This document shows, piece by piece, positions 31,859-55,870 of a stretch of 64,000 bases of DNA (position 1 is the stretch's first letter; each line of letters starts with the position of its first letter). Where the stretch lies: NCBI GenBank assembly GCA_016946835.1, contig JACVTC010000117.1:1-64000 (forward strand), in the 5' to 3' direction. Under the pieces are notes generated by a model. That model saw only the letters and a list, made by a program, of their open reading frames with translations. It was not told the DNA's origin and did no database searches. A program made the translations under genes and the position numbers. Source of the DNA: Neocallimastix lanati (nom. inval.) (taxonomy: Eukaryota; Neocallimastigomycota; Neocallimastigomycetes; Neocallimastigales; Neocallimastigaceae).

Positions 31859-33780
31859 AATATTTATATATTTTAGTTTAATTAATTTTAAAGTATTTAA
31901 AATGCCCTAAAAAAAATTTTTTAAAAAATTAATATTAGAAGCTAAAAGAAAAAAAAAATTTATTATAAAAATTTTAATTAATACTAAAGAATATAAATAT
32001 ATAAATGAATGAATAAGTAATAAATAAATAAATTAAAAATATTTTTATTAATAATTATAAATAAAATATTTAAATTATGTTTTTATATATATACTTTTCT
32101 GCAACTTTCATAATGATTTTAACTCTCTCATTAAAATATATAACACAAAAATAAATATAAATATCAAATAAATAAATAAATAAAAAGGAGGTAAAAATAA
32201 TAAGTATACAGCTTAATTAATAAGAAACATAAAATGAGTAACACTTATTTTATGAAATAAAAAAACAAATATTTTGAAATTAACCCAATAATATATAATT
32301 AGATAATGATATTTCATTATATCTATATATATTTATTTACATTTATTTATATTTATTTACATTTATTTATATTTATTCATATTTATTTATATTTATTTAC
32401 ATTTATTTATATTTATTTACATTTATATTTATTTATATTTATTTATATTTATTTACCTTTATTAATGATCAATTAATTCATTATTAATTAAATATTAATT
32501 AATAATTAATTAATTTTATGGACCTATTAACTAATTTTGATTGATATTTTTTTTTGGTAATAAATAAATAAAAATAAATATAAAATTCTAATCCTTAGTA
32601 ATTTTTGACAGGATTAGATTTATTTTTTTTATTATTATAAAAAAATCAATAAAAAAAACATTTCATTCAGATTATTCATTCTAAATAATTTATCCAAGCT
32701 AAATTAAAAGGTTTTCCAACAAAAAGAAAAATAATTAATATTAAATAAGAAATTTATATATAAAAAAAATAATAAATACTATTTAAAATAAATACTTTTA
32801 TTTATTTAAAATTAAACATATACTATTTAGCTATATTATATTCATTTATTTATTTATTCCTATTGCTACTAAATAGTAAAAAATATATTATTTAAAATTA
32901 AAACACCTTTTTTGCTTTTCTTTTTTTAGATAAAAGATATAAAAATAATATTTTATTCTTCTAAATCTAAAACATAATATTATTTATTAATACTATATTT
33001 CTGGTTTGTAAAAAAAATTAAATTATTAATCAAAAGCATACTTTTTAATAAGAAATATATATAAATTTTAAATAAAATATTTATTAATGTATATATATTT
33101 ATTATTAAAGTAATTAAAGAATAAGAATGGTATAATCAAGATATAATAAAAAAAAATAAAAAATCATTAAAAAAAATATTGATTTTGAAAAATACATATT
33201 AATTTTAAAATTTTATTTTTTATATTAAATAATAAAAATTTAAATAAGTTATATTTAATTTTAAATTAATATATATTTTAAATTTTCATATGTACATTTT
33301 GTTGTACATAACATTAAATAAGTATTTTAATAGTAATACATTCATAGTAAATATAATAATTATGATATTATAATATTATAATATAAAATATTTAAATTTT
33401 AATGGAGGATGATACCGAATAAAGATAATTAAAGTAGTCTTTTTTTATTTTTTAAAATTTTAAATATTTTTATATATATCATTTATGTTTCTTTTTATTT
33501 TATTTTATTTTATTTTTTTTTTTAAGATAATAATTTTTTCTCTATTTTTAAATATATAAAAAAGTGTTTTCATTATTATTTTTTTTATATGTATCTATTA
33601 ATATAATTTTGTATTTATAGAAATGAGGAAATAATACATTTTAGACATTTAATTTGAAATTAGTATTAAATAAATTAAATATACATGTTTATATATATTT
33701 TCTCATAATATATTTGAGCGCGAAAATTTTAGACTTTAAAAGAGTATTAGGCATTTTATAATTTTATTTTTATAAATAAC

Positions 33781-36231
33781 ATGAATGACACGTCAAAAAT
33801 TGAAAATGTAAGAAATATTGTAATTAAAGATATTAAGTGTAATAATATAAAGGATTTAAAAAAATGTATAGAAATATACAATATCAATTTGAATGAAATA
33901 AATGATAAAGAATTTGATATTTTAATATTTTCAATTGAAAATAATGCAAAGGTAGAAGTTATAGAATTTATTATCAATTGTTGTCAATACAAAACTTTGA
34001 ATTATTCTTTTTACTGTGAAAAAGGATATACAAAATATATATCAGTTCCTGTTGGCCAAGATATTTGTTATAGAGGCTATAAAATACCATTATTTTCAGC
34101 TATAGCTAAGAAAGAGTTTAAAATTGCTGATGTATTAATAAAATATAAAGCAGATATTAATTATAGACTGAAGCTGTTGAATTGGGAAGATATTCATATC
34201 ATTCATTATTTATATCATATTGGTAGAGCTTTTATAGATAAAGATATTCTAAAATATATTCTTAGTCATGGATTTATTAATTTACATTTAACAACGGATT
34301 CCATAAGATATTTTATGGATATTGATGAGTGGAGTTTGAATTTTCTATTTAATTATTATGTTTTTAATACCTCATTTATTTTAGATATGTTGTACTGTTA
34401 TAAATTTCAAAAATCTTTATCCAATCAGCAATTTCAAGCGATTATTGTAAAAGAAAAAAGCAAAATTAAAATAGATAAGGATTGCTATAAGGATGCAATA
34501 GATCAAAAAAAATATAATCAAATTATTTTATTTCTTGATTATGACAGTAATACAGATAATATGAGTTTTTCTGATTGTTATCGACTTTTAGAAGAAGCTA
34601 TTTACTTAAATCATACAATGCTTGTTAAAAGTATTTTGAACCATAAAATTAAAAATAATTTGAGAACTTTTTTAGATGAAACAACTTGTAATGTTAATGA
34701 TGAAAATGAAAATTGTTTTGAAAAATTTATTAGGGAATCCATAGAGAATAATAATATTGATATTTTAAAATTATTAATTGAAATATTATTACTAAATTAT
34801 GATATCTTAGATTTTGGGAAATGGATTCATTTTGAAAAAGTGCTCCTTGAGGCCAATAAAAAAAATAATAAAGAAATTTTAATGCAAATCTTCAAATTGT
34901 TATTATTAACTGAACTTTTAGTGAAAGGACGAAATTATACCACTTTTGTTCATTTCATATTAAATAGTGAATCATCTTCATTTAAAGAATTTTCACATAA
35001 TGATTTATCTAATGCTCTTGTAAATATAGGTCAAATTATTATTCAAAAGTATGATACTCTCTATTTCAATTTAATTATTAATACTCTTATTAAAATTGAA
35101 AAATTGGATTGGATTCAATGTTTACTGGAAAATGATCAATTGAAAACAAAAATTAATATAAATACTATGGATAGAAATGAAGAATGTCCCTTAATGGTGG
35201 CTTTTTATACTAATAATATAGAAATATTTAATTATCTAATAAATTATGGAGCAGACTATAATATAATAGTTAGAGAAAAAGAAAATTGTGAAGAAGAAGA
35301 AGCAAAATCTTTATTTTCATTGGCCCTTCAGAAAAAGTATTATGGTATGTTAAATATTTTATTAAAACATGATATAAAAATTAGTAAACATGATGTTAAT
35401 GAAAATTATCCGTTAGATTTAATAGAAGCAATATTTCAAAATAATAGTCATGATATTGAAACAATTTGTATTAATAAAGGAAATTATCATAAAAATAATT
35501 ATTTTTTAACAAGTGGCTGTTGTTTTTCACCTTTAGTACTATCTTATTTACTTAATTATCAAAAAATTTTTGAAATTTTAATTCGTTATTGTGATATAAA
35601 TGAGTTGGATCATTACGGTTACAGTATTCTTCATTATTCTATTTTAAGAGAAGATATTGTGACGACACATCATCTAATAAATTGTGGTGCAGAAATTAAT
35701 TATATAGATAACATCAATGGACGTGGAAATTCAGCTCTTAATATTGCTATTCATATAAAGAATCAAGAAATTCTATCAGAATTAATTAATAATGAAAAAA
35801 TTAAATTAGATCTTTCTAATGAACAAGGCGAAACACTAATTGTTACTCTTATTAAATGTCAGAATTATACTCAAGAAGAAAAATTAGATTTAATTGAGAA
35901 TTTAATAAGTAAGGGATCAAATGCTAATACTGTCGATGAAGAAGGCTATACCCCATTAATTTATGCCATTCAAATGAATTCTTTACCTATCATTAAATTA
36001 TTGATTAAATATGGTTCTAATGTTAATTTTATTATTAAAAATTATCAAGAGGATTTTACTCAATCAGTATTAATGTATGCTTTAAAGTTAAATTCAAAGC
36101 CTATCATTAAATTTTTAATTGAACACCAGGCTTCTTTTGATTCTTCAAATGAAAATGAAATGATTTACTTGAATAAAATTTTAAAATCAAGGAATACAGA
36201 ATTATATAAATATTATATGAAATATAATTAA
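33781..36231 (+). CDS. Ankyrin-repeat protein
   Basis: 816 residues, intronless, starting at the first ATG of the open frame. Degenerate ankyrin units are visible at about 100-125 (PLFSAIAKKEFKIADVLIKY), 465-490 (CPLMVAFYTNNIEIFNYLIN), 605-640, 645-675, 680-725 and best at 727-800 (GYTPLIYAIQMNSLPIIKLL and the next unit). The middle is poorly conserved ankyrin-like helix pairs. There is no signal peptide, membrane segment or catalytic domain, so a cytosolic or nuclear protein-binding scaffold is likely; the partner is unknown. Codon use is very A/T-biased. Confidence 0.88.
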   Translation: MNDTSKIENVRNIVIKDIKCNNIKDLKKCIEIYNINLNEINDKEFDILIFSIENNAKVEVIEFIINCCQYKTLNYSFYCEKGYTKYISVPVGQDICYRGYKIPLFSAIAKKEFKIADVLIKYKADINYRLKLLNWEDIHIIHYLYHIGRAFIDKDILKYILSHGFINLHLTTDSIRYFMDIDEWSLNFLFNYYVFNTSFILDMLYCYKFQKSLSNQQFQAIIVKEKSKIKIDKDCYKDAIDQKKYNQIILFLDYDSNTDNMSFSDCYRLLEEAIYLNHTMLVKSILNHKIKNNLRTFLDETTCNVNDENENCFEKFIRESIENNNIDILKLLIEILLLNYDILDFGKWIHFEKVLLEANKKNNKEILMQIFKLLLLTELLVKGRNYTTFVHFILNSESSSFKEFSHNDLSNALVNIGQIIIQKYDTLYFNLIINTLIKIEKLDWIQCLLENDQLKTKININTMDRNEECPLMVAFYTNNIEIFNYLINYGADYNIIVREKENCEEEEAKSLFSLALQKKYYGMLNILLKHDIKISKHDVNENYPLDLIEAIFQNNSHDIETICINKGNYHKNNYFLTSGCCFSPLVLSYLLNYQKIFEILIRYCDINELDHYGYSILHYSILREDIVTTHHLINCGAEINYIDNINGRGNSALNIAIHIKNQEILSELINNEKIKLDLSNEQGETLIVTLIKCQNYTQEEKLDLIENLISKGSNANTVDEEGYTPLIYAIQMNSLPIIKLLIKYGSNVNFIIKNYQEDFTQSVLMYALKLNSKPIIKFLIEHQASFDSSNENEMIYLNKILKSRNTELYKYYMKYN

Positions 36232-36284
36232 ATTAAGGAAGCAGTAAAAAAAAAAGGATATATATATATATATTTATTAGAAGA

Positions 36285-36321
<37 letters not shown>

Positions 36322-37199
36322 AATAATAATTGTGATTTTTTTTATAATTTGGATAAATTAAATTCATCTATTAGACCCTATACTTTTATTTATTTCATTA
36401 ATAAAATGAAATAGTAAAAGTGTACATCAATTTATAAAATTATTAATTATTTATTTATAATATATATATTTATTTAAATATTTGTCATTTGCTTATTGAT
36501 ATATTTATTATTTTTAGTTTTTTTAAATTTAAATTAATATTAATACATATAAAATATTGATATTAAATAATAAATATATATTTATGTTAACATAAAAATA
36601 ATATATTAATATTTATATAAAAAATTGAAATTATATTAACTAAATAAAAAAAAAAAAAAATTTTTTTTATATAATTATAATAAAATGTTGCATTGGATAA
36701 ATAATAAAATTTAAATGTAGCAATATAATAATTAAAAATTTTTGAAAAAGTGAAAATATTAATAATATCATTATTCATAAAATACTAAATTATTTTTAAT
36801 TTAGTGTAACCATTTATCACTACGCTATCACTATGTTAGATTTCAAGTAATTCATAAAAATTTTTTTATAATTAACTTTAATCATTATTATTTTATTCTT
36901 CAATTTTTTTTTTTTTTTTTAGAAATCTTAATTATTAATCAAATAAATAATTACTAGATAATAAAAAGAAATTAATAATTAATGGAAAACATGGTTAAAA
37001 ATATCATTATGTATTATTAACTTTTTTTTTATAAGAATTATCTATTAAATTATTTACATAAGGCTCACCGCAAATACATTAACATATATTTTATTAAATG
37101 GATTTTACATTTATCATGAATAATGAACATTATTATTATACTAAATATATTAAATAACTATGTAAGTACTGAAAATATAATCTTGTATATTTCTTTGTA
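36232..37199. other. AT-rich spacer
   Basis: A runs directly after the ankyrin gene stop (about 36290-36320) and otherwise A/T-rich sequence. No gene seen. Confidence 0.5.
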
Positions 37200-37830
37200 A
37201 TTATTTGGTTCTATTAAAGAATTATTTTCAACAGCTAGAAAAGCTTCAATTGTTTTTCTGATATCTTTTATATATATCTATCATTACGATAAATTGTTTT
37301 TTTCGTAAGTTGATCAATGATTGATATTTCATTATCATTAATAATTTTTCTTTTATGATAATTATAATTAAAATTTGTAGACGTTTGTGATTTACGTTTT
37401 TTAATTGATTGCTGTTTGATTAAACTTTCATTATTATTTTTTATTTTTTTTTCTTTTGCGTTTTTTTGAATATATTTTTGTATTATCTGTTATTTTAATG
37501 TAATTTGATAAAATTTTCCAATCATTCACCTTTTTTTTTTTTGTTTGTATTTCTCTCTTAATCTAGAACCTCTTCTCTTTGGTATATGATTCTTTGAACT
37601 TTTCGTTGTATGATTATTTGAATTATTTTGACTTTTATTATCAAGCTCTGAATTATTCTCTGAAATTTGATTCGTTTTTATTTTTATCATTCATATCAAT
37701 GTTGTTATTATTGATATAATTTGAGAAAATTGATGTTTATTTTATTTTATTTTTAACTTTTATATCCTCATTCTTATCTTCCGAATAATTATCAGAATCT
37801 GATTCAATAAATATTAGATAATAGAAGGAA
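37200..37830 (-). pseudogene. Decayed basic/Asn-rich coding remnant, unrecognised
   Basis: On the minus strand protein-like pieces appear in alternating frames: an acidic Asp/Ser piece (about 37825-37760), a Ser/Asn/Lys piece ending in a Lys/Arg stretch (about 37660-37540), a piece starting VNDWKILSNYIK (about 37530-37440) and one with IKQQSIKKRKSQTS and EISIIDQLTKK (about 37430-37275). The frame changes fall in A runs. It may be a pseudogene, or exons separated by introns I cannot define. No domain recognised. Confidence 0.35.
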
Positions 37831-38933
37831 ATCAATATTAAACAAAATTTATAGAAAAATTAAACAGAAAATAATTATACTACTTTAGTAAAATTTCTTC
37901 TAACATCTCTTAAAAATAATTATTTTATTTTTATTAATAATTTTTAATGTATCAATAATATTTTCTAAAAACATTAGTAATAATTAGTAATTAAAAAATA
38001 AAAGTATTTTTCTTTCGTAAATGAAGTTTTAGTATAAATAGTCAACAAAAAATTAGTTAAAGCTTCATGAGAATTATTTTTCATTTTTTTTTTTTTTCAA
38101 TTATAATTCAATTCTCTTAGTTTTATGTACATTAATATTTGGACACTTTTATTTAAAGATAAATAAATTAAATTTTTTTATATAAAATTTATTAATAAAT
38201 ATTAATAAAAATTTTTAATTATAAAATTTAAATTTTTAATAAACCTTATTTATAATAAAAGCCAACCTGCTTCTCTGAACCTACTGATACCATTATAATG
38301 TGCTATACTTGTATAATTAAATCTCTTTTAATTTTTATTATTATTACTATTATTATTATTATTATTATTTTATGGACATATATATTTGTATATTTATATA
38401 TAATTGGTAGTTTTTTATTTAAAACAGGACATTATTATTATTATTATTATTATTTATTTTTTTATGCAACATTTATATATAATAAATATATAAATATATA
38501 AATAAATATATATATAAATAAATAAATATAAATAAATAAATAAATAAATTTTGGCTAAGCATTACACCTATTTCTCTAAATATATATGTATATGTTTATT
38601 TTTTGCTTTCTTTGTCTTTTTCTTTTCTTTTCTTTTCTTTTCTTTTATTTTTTATATAAATAATAAATTATAAACTTTAAAGTATTAAGTAAATATACAT
38701 TAATTGAAAAATAAAAAAAAAAAGACCATTGGTAAATGTAAAATAAGAATTTAATATTAATAATATAATATATCAAAAATTTTTATATTATTTTTTTTTT
38801 ATTAAAAAAGTTTTATATTAATAAATAAAATTTTATTTTATTAAAAAAAAGTTTAATTAAATATATATATATATATATATTTTTTTTTGGTAGGCTAAAA
38901 TTTTATAACATTTAAAAAGAATGATATGAAAAC
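37831..38933. other. AT-rich spacer upstream of the RRN7-like gene
   Basis: TTATTA and TAAA repeats, a TTTTC pentamer tract at about 38620-38645; presumed promoter of the gene starting at 38934. No distinct motif recognised. Confidence 0.5.
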
Positions 38934-48626
<9,693 letters not shown>

Positions 48627-48635
48627 CAAATAACA

Positions 48636-48666
<31 letters not shown>

Positions 48667-48686
48667 GTAACAAATAACAAATAACA

Positions 48687-48975
<289 letters not shown>

Positions 48976-49227
48976 TAGTAATAATAATAATAAAACTTTA
49001 TAATCTTTGGAAACTGGAAGAAAAAGAAAGAACATTAAATGGGGGGTAAGAGTCGAAATTTTTTGAAGAAGTTTTACTAGAAGATAAATAAAATTCAATA
49101 AGATTAAATAAAAATGAAGAGAAAAACGAATCCACTCAGAGATATAACTTTTAAATAGAATTAAAATAAAATAAAATAAATAAAAAAAAAAAAAAAAAAA
49201 AAAATCTATTTAATATATTATTATTTG

Positions 49228-49426
49228 ATTTATGTTAGAATATATGAATATGAGATTAGTATAATAAAATGTAATGCAATATCAATTATGTATAAACCAC
49301 AATGTATTAGCATAAAAGCATTTAATTTTAGAATAAAGTGCTAAAGTGCTACTAATTCCTTATCATAAAATATATAAATAAAGTTGACATAAATATAAAC
49401 CATAAATTCATGATTCATAACAGATA
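49228..49426. repeat. Diverged 200-bp direct repeat, copy 1 (copy 2 at 51115-51315)
   Basis: The copies share an ordered series of phrases: GAATATGA, GAGATTA, AATAAAATGTAAT, CCACAATGTAT, AAAGTGCT, TTATCATAAAATATAT, AAGTTGACATAA, TATAAACC, TAAATTCAT. No coding potential or terminal repeat was found. Confidence 0.7.
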
Positions 49427-49708
49427 AAAAGTCTCATCTGATTCTTAAAAAAGAGTCTTGATAAAAGAATTGTTTTTTTTTTATTTTTTTTTTTTTTTTT
49501 TTTGTCCGGACACTCTATTTACTATATTATATCAAAGAAAAAATTAAACAGAAACTTTAAATTATGATAAAAGATACTTATTATGTCAATTAAAGAAAGA
49601 TTAAATAAAATTGAACTTTTGAAATGATCAATATTGCAAAATTGAAGAAACACGTAAAATATAAAATAGTTGATAAAATAGAATTAATCACAAGTAAAAT
49701 AAAATTCC

Positions 49709-49766
<58 letters not shown>

Positions 49767-51399
49767 GTATATATATTAATTTAATAAAAAAAAAAAAAAA
49801 AAAACATAAATAAAGCATGTATATAAGAACAAATTATATCTTCATACTAGTGACTTTTAATTGAAAATAAAATTTAATATATTAATAAGTAAAACTCTAG
49901 GCTATTAATAATGTACCATATTTATATACATAAAGAAATTTACTCTATGATACGCTATTTTCACTCTATGAATATATAAAATAAAATACAATTAAATAAT
50001 ATACATTACTTATAAAGATTTATGCCATCATATATTTAACAATGTTTTTTTTTTTTTTTTTTTTTATTTTATTTAAACCAAAAAGTATTATTATTTATAG
50101 TTATTTTAATATGTTTTTATATAAATATATATCAAAAACTCGTATATATAATGAAGGAGGCTATATCTATATGTCAGAGATCCCATACAAAATAATTTAT
50201 AATATAATACCCTTAAAATATTCAAGGGAAATATAATAGAATCGATAATTTTTTTTTTTTGCGAGAAATGAGGACATTCTAACAATAATAGTATTATTAA
50301 ATCTAGCATGCATAAAATAAGGGTTTAGATAATCACTAATTTAATATATAATTTATAATATAAATCAAACCTTTCATGATGAAAGGTATAATAAATTAAT
50401 AAATAATATAATCGTATATGTTTATATACAAATAGATGACGTTTATCCATCTTTAAACTTTACTTTATTGATTGGAAAAGTATTCAAGAAGTTAAAAATT
50501 ATTAAAATTTCTATTATTAATATTTTTTAATGATGAGAAAATTCAAATATATAAAATTCTTGGGGAAATTGGTGACCTATAATAAAAAAAACATAAAATA
50601 TATTAGAGGAATATATCTTTACCGATTCTTTTTGCGTGTTGATGATTATTATTAAAAATCATATTTATTTTTTGAAAATGAATAAAAAATAGCCTAAATA
50701 GAGAGAAAAAAAAAAAAAATCAAAAATTAACTAAAATACCAGATCTTAAAATAATTTATAAAACAATTTACATTATTATTTAACTAATTAAGAATAAATG
50801 GTTAAAATAATAAAAATTAGATACAAATGCAAATGTAATCCATTTTAATACCTTTGATTATAATTTATCAAGTACAACGATATATAATTAATAATTTTCT
50901 CTTAATAGTTATTACTAAAACTACAAAACAAATATATACATATAAAAGTTAACGCTAATTCTTAAAACAGGTTATTTAGAATAGAAATGTTTAATAGTTT
51001 AATAATAATATTATATAAATATTATATAACATGTGATAGTTTTATATATATATTCACAAGTAAACCAATTTATTCATTATAGAATAAGTAGGTTGAAGAG
51101 GGAGAGGAATATGAATATGATGTTATAATATATGAAAATGAGATTAATGTAATAAAATGTAATATAATATAATTAATATATAAGCCACAATGTATATATA
51201 AAAACATTTAAATTTAGAAAGATAGAATAATTAAAGTGCTTCTTAGTTAACTTTTTATCATAAAATATATGAAGTTGACATAATTATAAACCTTAAATTC
51301 ATAACTCTTAACAATTTACTTTATTTTATTTTATTTTATTTTATTTTTTTTTTTTCACAATATATTAACTGTTTTATTTATTTATTTATTTATTTATTT

Positions 51400-51449
<50 letters not shown>

Positions 51450-51688
51450 CCTATTTTAAATTGTATCAAATTAAAATTATTAAAGAAATAATCCTTATAC
51501 ATTTATAAAAAATATATATAAATTTAAATACATATTCCATCTATCTAAATAGTATTGTAAATCTAGGTATAAACATAATTTGTTTCCTATGAATTATTTC
51601 AAAAAAAAAAAAAAAAAAAATATTTTATTCATTTATTTTTTCATTAAATTAATAATAAACTATTCATAAAAATAAAAATAAAAATAAA

Positions 51689-51778
<90 letters not shown>

Positions 51779-52577
51779 TATATAATATATATATAAATAA
51801 TTATAAAATTATTAAAATTAGAGTTAGAATTTTGATACAAATAAATAATTTTTTATTAAATATTATAATCATATCAATATATCAATATTAGGTGTTTATT
51901 TAACTCTTTCTTTAAAAAAAAAAAAAAAAAAAAAAGTAGAAAATTAAAAATCGTAGTAGTAAGGAAATTCAATAATAAGATTTTTAAAAACTTTATATAT
52001 AATATATTATATATTTATATACTTATCACATCATTATATTACGGTATATTTAAAACCTTAACCCAATACATTTTTTTTTTTTTTTAAAATATATATATTA
52101 TTTTATTTATTATTTTATTCATAAAATTATAAGAATAATAAATATAATGATAATAATATTACAATTATTTATTTATTTATGTAAATAAAAGAATTGTATT
52201 GATAATATTTATAATAGAAATAAAAGAATTGTATTTATAATAATAATAATAATAATAATAAAGAATAATACTATTAAGAGAAAATAATAAAATATTATAT
52301 TTTTAATAACACTTTAAAAGAAAAGGTAATTGAACATAAAATAATAGTAACAAATATGAAGATAATATATATTTCAATATTAATATAAATATTTATTACT
52401 ATTTTACATCAAATATTTTATTTTTATGATATTTTATTGTATGTTTTTTTTTTTTTAAATAATGAAATAGAATTCTATAAATATTATATATCTATCTATC
52501 TATATATATATCCATATAAATATAATTTTAATATCTTAATTAGTTTATTATTAATATCTACTGAATGAATTTTTAAA

Positions 52578-52610
<33 letters not shown>

Positions 52611-52692
52611 TATTATATTATTTTTATTTTATATCTTTTTTTATTTTATTTTATTTTATTTTTATATATATATATATATATTTCCCCCCTCC

Positions 52693-53206
52693 TTATTCTA
52701 ACCACATACGATAACCATGAACAGTAGAACGAACAAGTTCACTACCAAAATCAACCTTAAACATGGGCTTCATCACTTTCGTTTCAAATTCTTCATATTT
52801 AAAACCGTAGATGGCTGCACCATTTTCAAAGAATTCAATATCCTTATGAGCTAACCATGGCTTGTGATGAGTGAAATAGACGAGAGCAACACCAGTTTTT
52901 GGTTTTAAGGTATTGTAAAGTGACATTAAAAGTTGCTTTTGTTGATTATGGTTGAAAATACAATCCGCTAAGATAACAAAATCAAATTTTTCATTATTAT
53001 TTAAAGCAAGAATTGGAGCGACATCTCTTCCCCATAAATGTTCCTTTATTATTATTATTATTGTCATTATTATTATTACCATTAATTATTATAAATGGTC
53101 ATAAGATTAATAGAAATATTTATTATATATATAATAAAATAAAAAAATAAAAAAAATTTTAATTTATTTATTTTTATTTTCTATATTTTGAAATTATTAT
53201 TTGTTA

Positions 53207-53269
<63 letters not shown>

Positions 53270-53758
53270 TTATAATTATTTCAACTTACAATAACATTTA
53301 TTTTCTTTTGTTCCACTAATTCTGGGAATAAATTTTTAGCATTGTATTTAATATTTTCAATAAGGTCTCTGTCAGGATAATCCGTAATGACAACATTTTT
53401 GGCATCATTAATTGCAGCAATAAATGAATTTAAGGCACCACCAGCACCTAATTCTAAAACAGTTTTATTTTTAGTGTAAAATTTATCCTTATCTTGACGA
53501 TATGCCATAAGAAGAGCAGCATTCCAAATCCAATGACCCCATAATGAGTGACCACCAATTAATCTTAAATTGATTTTTGAAGGTGTACCTTTTTTTTTTT
53601 TTTTTTTTTTAATTATAATTGCATAAAATATATATTGGAATTCAAATTAATTATTAGCATATATTTTATCAGTTTATTAGATAATATTAAATAAAAAAAA
53701 AATTCTTCTTATATAATGCATATTATTATTCTTATTGTTGCTATTTTCAAATTTATTA

Positions 53759-53809
<51 letters not shown>

Positions 53810-54282
53810 ATACCTGGTTGAACATCTTCTGGATTTCGTTCAAAATCTTGAAAAGTATTTTCTGGTGGTGGTTTCCAGTAATCATCAGGAATCTTTAAAA
53901 CAAATATTTAAATATATTATATATGAAATATTTTTTATTATTTATAATAAAAAATAAACCATTTAATATAAGTATGAATTCTTTTAGAAAATGAAAAAGA
54001 ATTTATTATTTTTTTATTTTTAATAAAAATTAGACACACAATTGAAATTTTTTAAATATTTTGTATAATTTTTAATTTATGAATACACAGATTGCTATAA
54101 TATTCAAATAATTTCTTTTTATATATTATAATTATTGAGAAATGCATTTGATTATTATTCAAACCTACTTCAAATAATTTGAAATCTTCATCTTCTAATT
54201 CATATGTAGTAACCTCTTCTTTTTCTTCGTTCTTTTCAGCAATTTCAGCTGATTCTTGAGTTTTAACTTCTTCTTCTGTCAT
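52693..54282 (-). CDS. EFM7: EFM7/NNT1-like protein methyltransferase
   Basis: Four exons on the minus strand: 54282-54169, 53892-53814, 53588-53290, 53043-52693; GT-AG introns of 276, 225 and 246 bp with matching phases; 280 residues. The N-terminal 30 residues are acidic. Then come the family signature (PDDYWKPPPENTFQDFER), LRLIGGHSLWGHWIWNAA, the SAM-binding motif I VLELGAGGALNS, the acidic loop VVITDYPD, LWGRD, then FVILADCIFNHNQQ and VYFTHHKPW, ending PMFKVDF and VHGYRMW. In yeast Efm7 methylates the N terminus and adjacent Lys of elongation factor 1A; the same role is inferred here. The motif order and length agree with the family. Confidence 0.9.
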
Positions 54283-55836
54283 TTTTATTTATATTATTAT
54301 TATTTTTTAAAAATAATATTTTTTATATACAAATTTATAAGCTGTTCTATAGTTTTAATTTTTTTTTTTTTTTTAAAAAAAAAGAATTAAATCGTTTGTG
54401 ATACCTTGAAAAACTATAAATGGAATGATCCAATCATAAATTGTATAATAATATATTATATTTATCATCTTTATTTTATTTATTTATTTTAATTAAATTT
54501 AAAAAATGATTAAAATCAAAAAAAAAAAAAAAAAATTTTTTTAAAAAAGCATTAAAATATTTAAATTTTATTTGGATTAATTACTTAAAAACATATATAT
54601 ATTATATTATATGTATGATATTTTAACATCATAAATATATCATTAATATAAAGTATAAATTTATACTATTTTTGAAAATATGAAAATCTCAATAATATAT
54701 ATTATAATATGCGCTTATTTTTTTTTTACTAAAGATTTTTAATTTTAAATCGAAAATGCTATGTGCCTTATTAGGAATTAATTTTTTAAAGTTTTTAAAA
54801 ATTTATACTTATTATTTAGATAATTACTATTTAAAGTATTTTATGTAGATTTAAAAGAATTATTTATTATATGTTAACCTGTAATTTTATATTTATAAAA
54901 TTTTTAAACTATTATGAAAACTTCATTTATTATTATTTTAGTAATAATTTTTTACATATAATTAAACAAGTTTTATATATTTTTATATGAAACTATTACC
55001 AAAAAGAATTCATATATATATATATGAAAATCTTTTTAGAATTGCTTTATTAATTTTTTTATTTTATTAATTGCTAGAGTGACAAAAACATGAACTATAT
55101 TAACTATTTAAAAAGGATTAAAGAAAAGAAACCATTAATATTAAAATAAACATTATTTATATTATTTTTTAAAACTGTTTTCTTTTTCTAATAAAAATAT
55201 ATATATATATATATATTTTATTAAAAAAGAATAAATATATTAGAAGAAAGTACAATATTATAATGGAAAATATTTAATTTGATTATATGATTTCTTAGTA
55301 GATTTCTTTTATAATTTAAAATATAAATTTAAAATTCATATATTTCTGTGATGCTGATAAAATTATTACGATATGAGGAATTGAATCCAATTTATTTTTA
55401 ATAATTATTATTTATTTGAATATGTAGGAATAAGTTAATTTCCCGAGAAATAGTGAAATATATATATATATATATAACTCTTAGAAATGAATTAATAATA
55501 TTATAACAATCAAAATGAAACAACAAGCTTGATAGTAGATATTAATGAAAAATTAATTTTTTGAGAGTTATATAATGAATTAATAATTCTTTATATAACA
55601 TTATATGAGATAAGAAAGGAAAAAAAAATTAAAGAAGAAAATTTTAAGCTATAGAATAATTAAATAAATAATTGGAATGAAAGAAATATCTTTTCAATTT
55701 ATTGCTTTAAATATTTTTCATTGGGAATTATTAATGCTAAAAGAAATTATTGAATTTCATTTCAATGTATTTACTTATTCAATTAAGTAAAAACTTTCGA
55801 AATGAAAGAACAGATATTAATGGAAGAAGAAATATA

Positions 55837-55870
<34 letters not shown>

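Larger units (their letters stand above)
27358..33780. other. 6.4-kb AT-rich spacer with simple repeats and palindromes
   Basis: No coding signal. It holds TTATT/CAATTA microsatellites (29160-29345 and 30520-30985), perfect inverted repeats (29401-29464, 30176-30250, 31350-31422), a 124-bp tandem duplication (31611-31858) and ATTTAC/TTTATATTTA repeats (32320-32460). The sequence next to 27357 should contain the HSP70 promoter. Confidence 0.7.
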
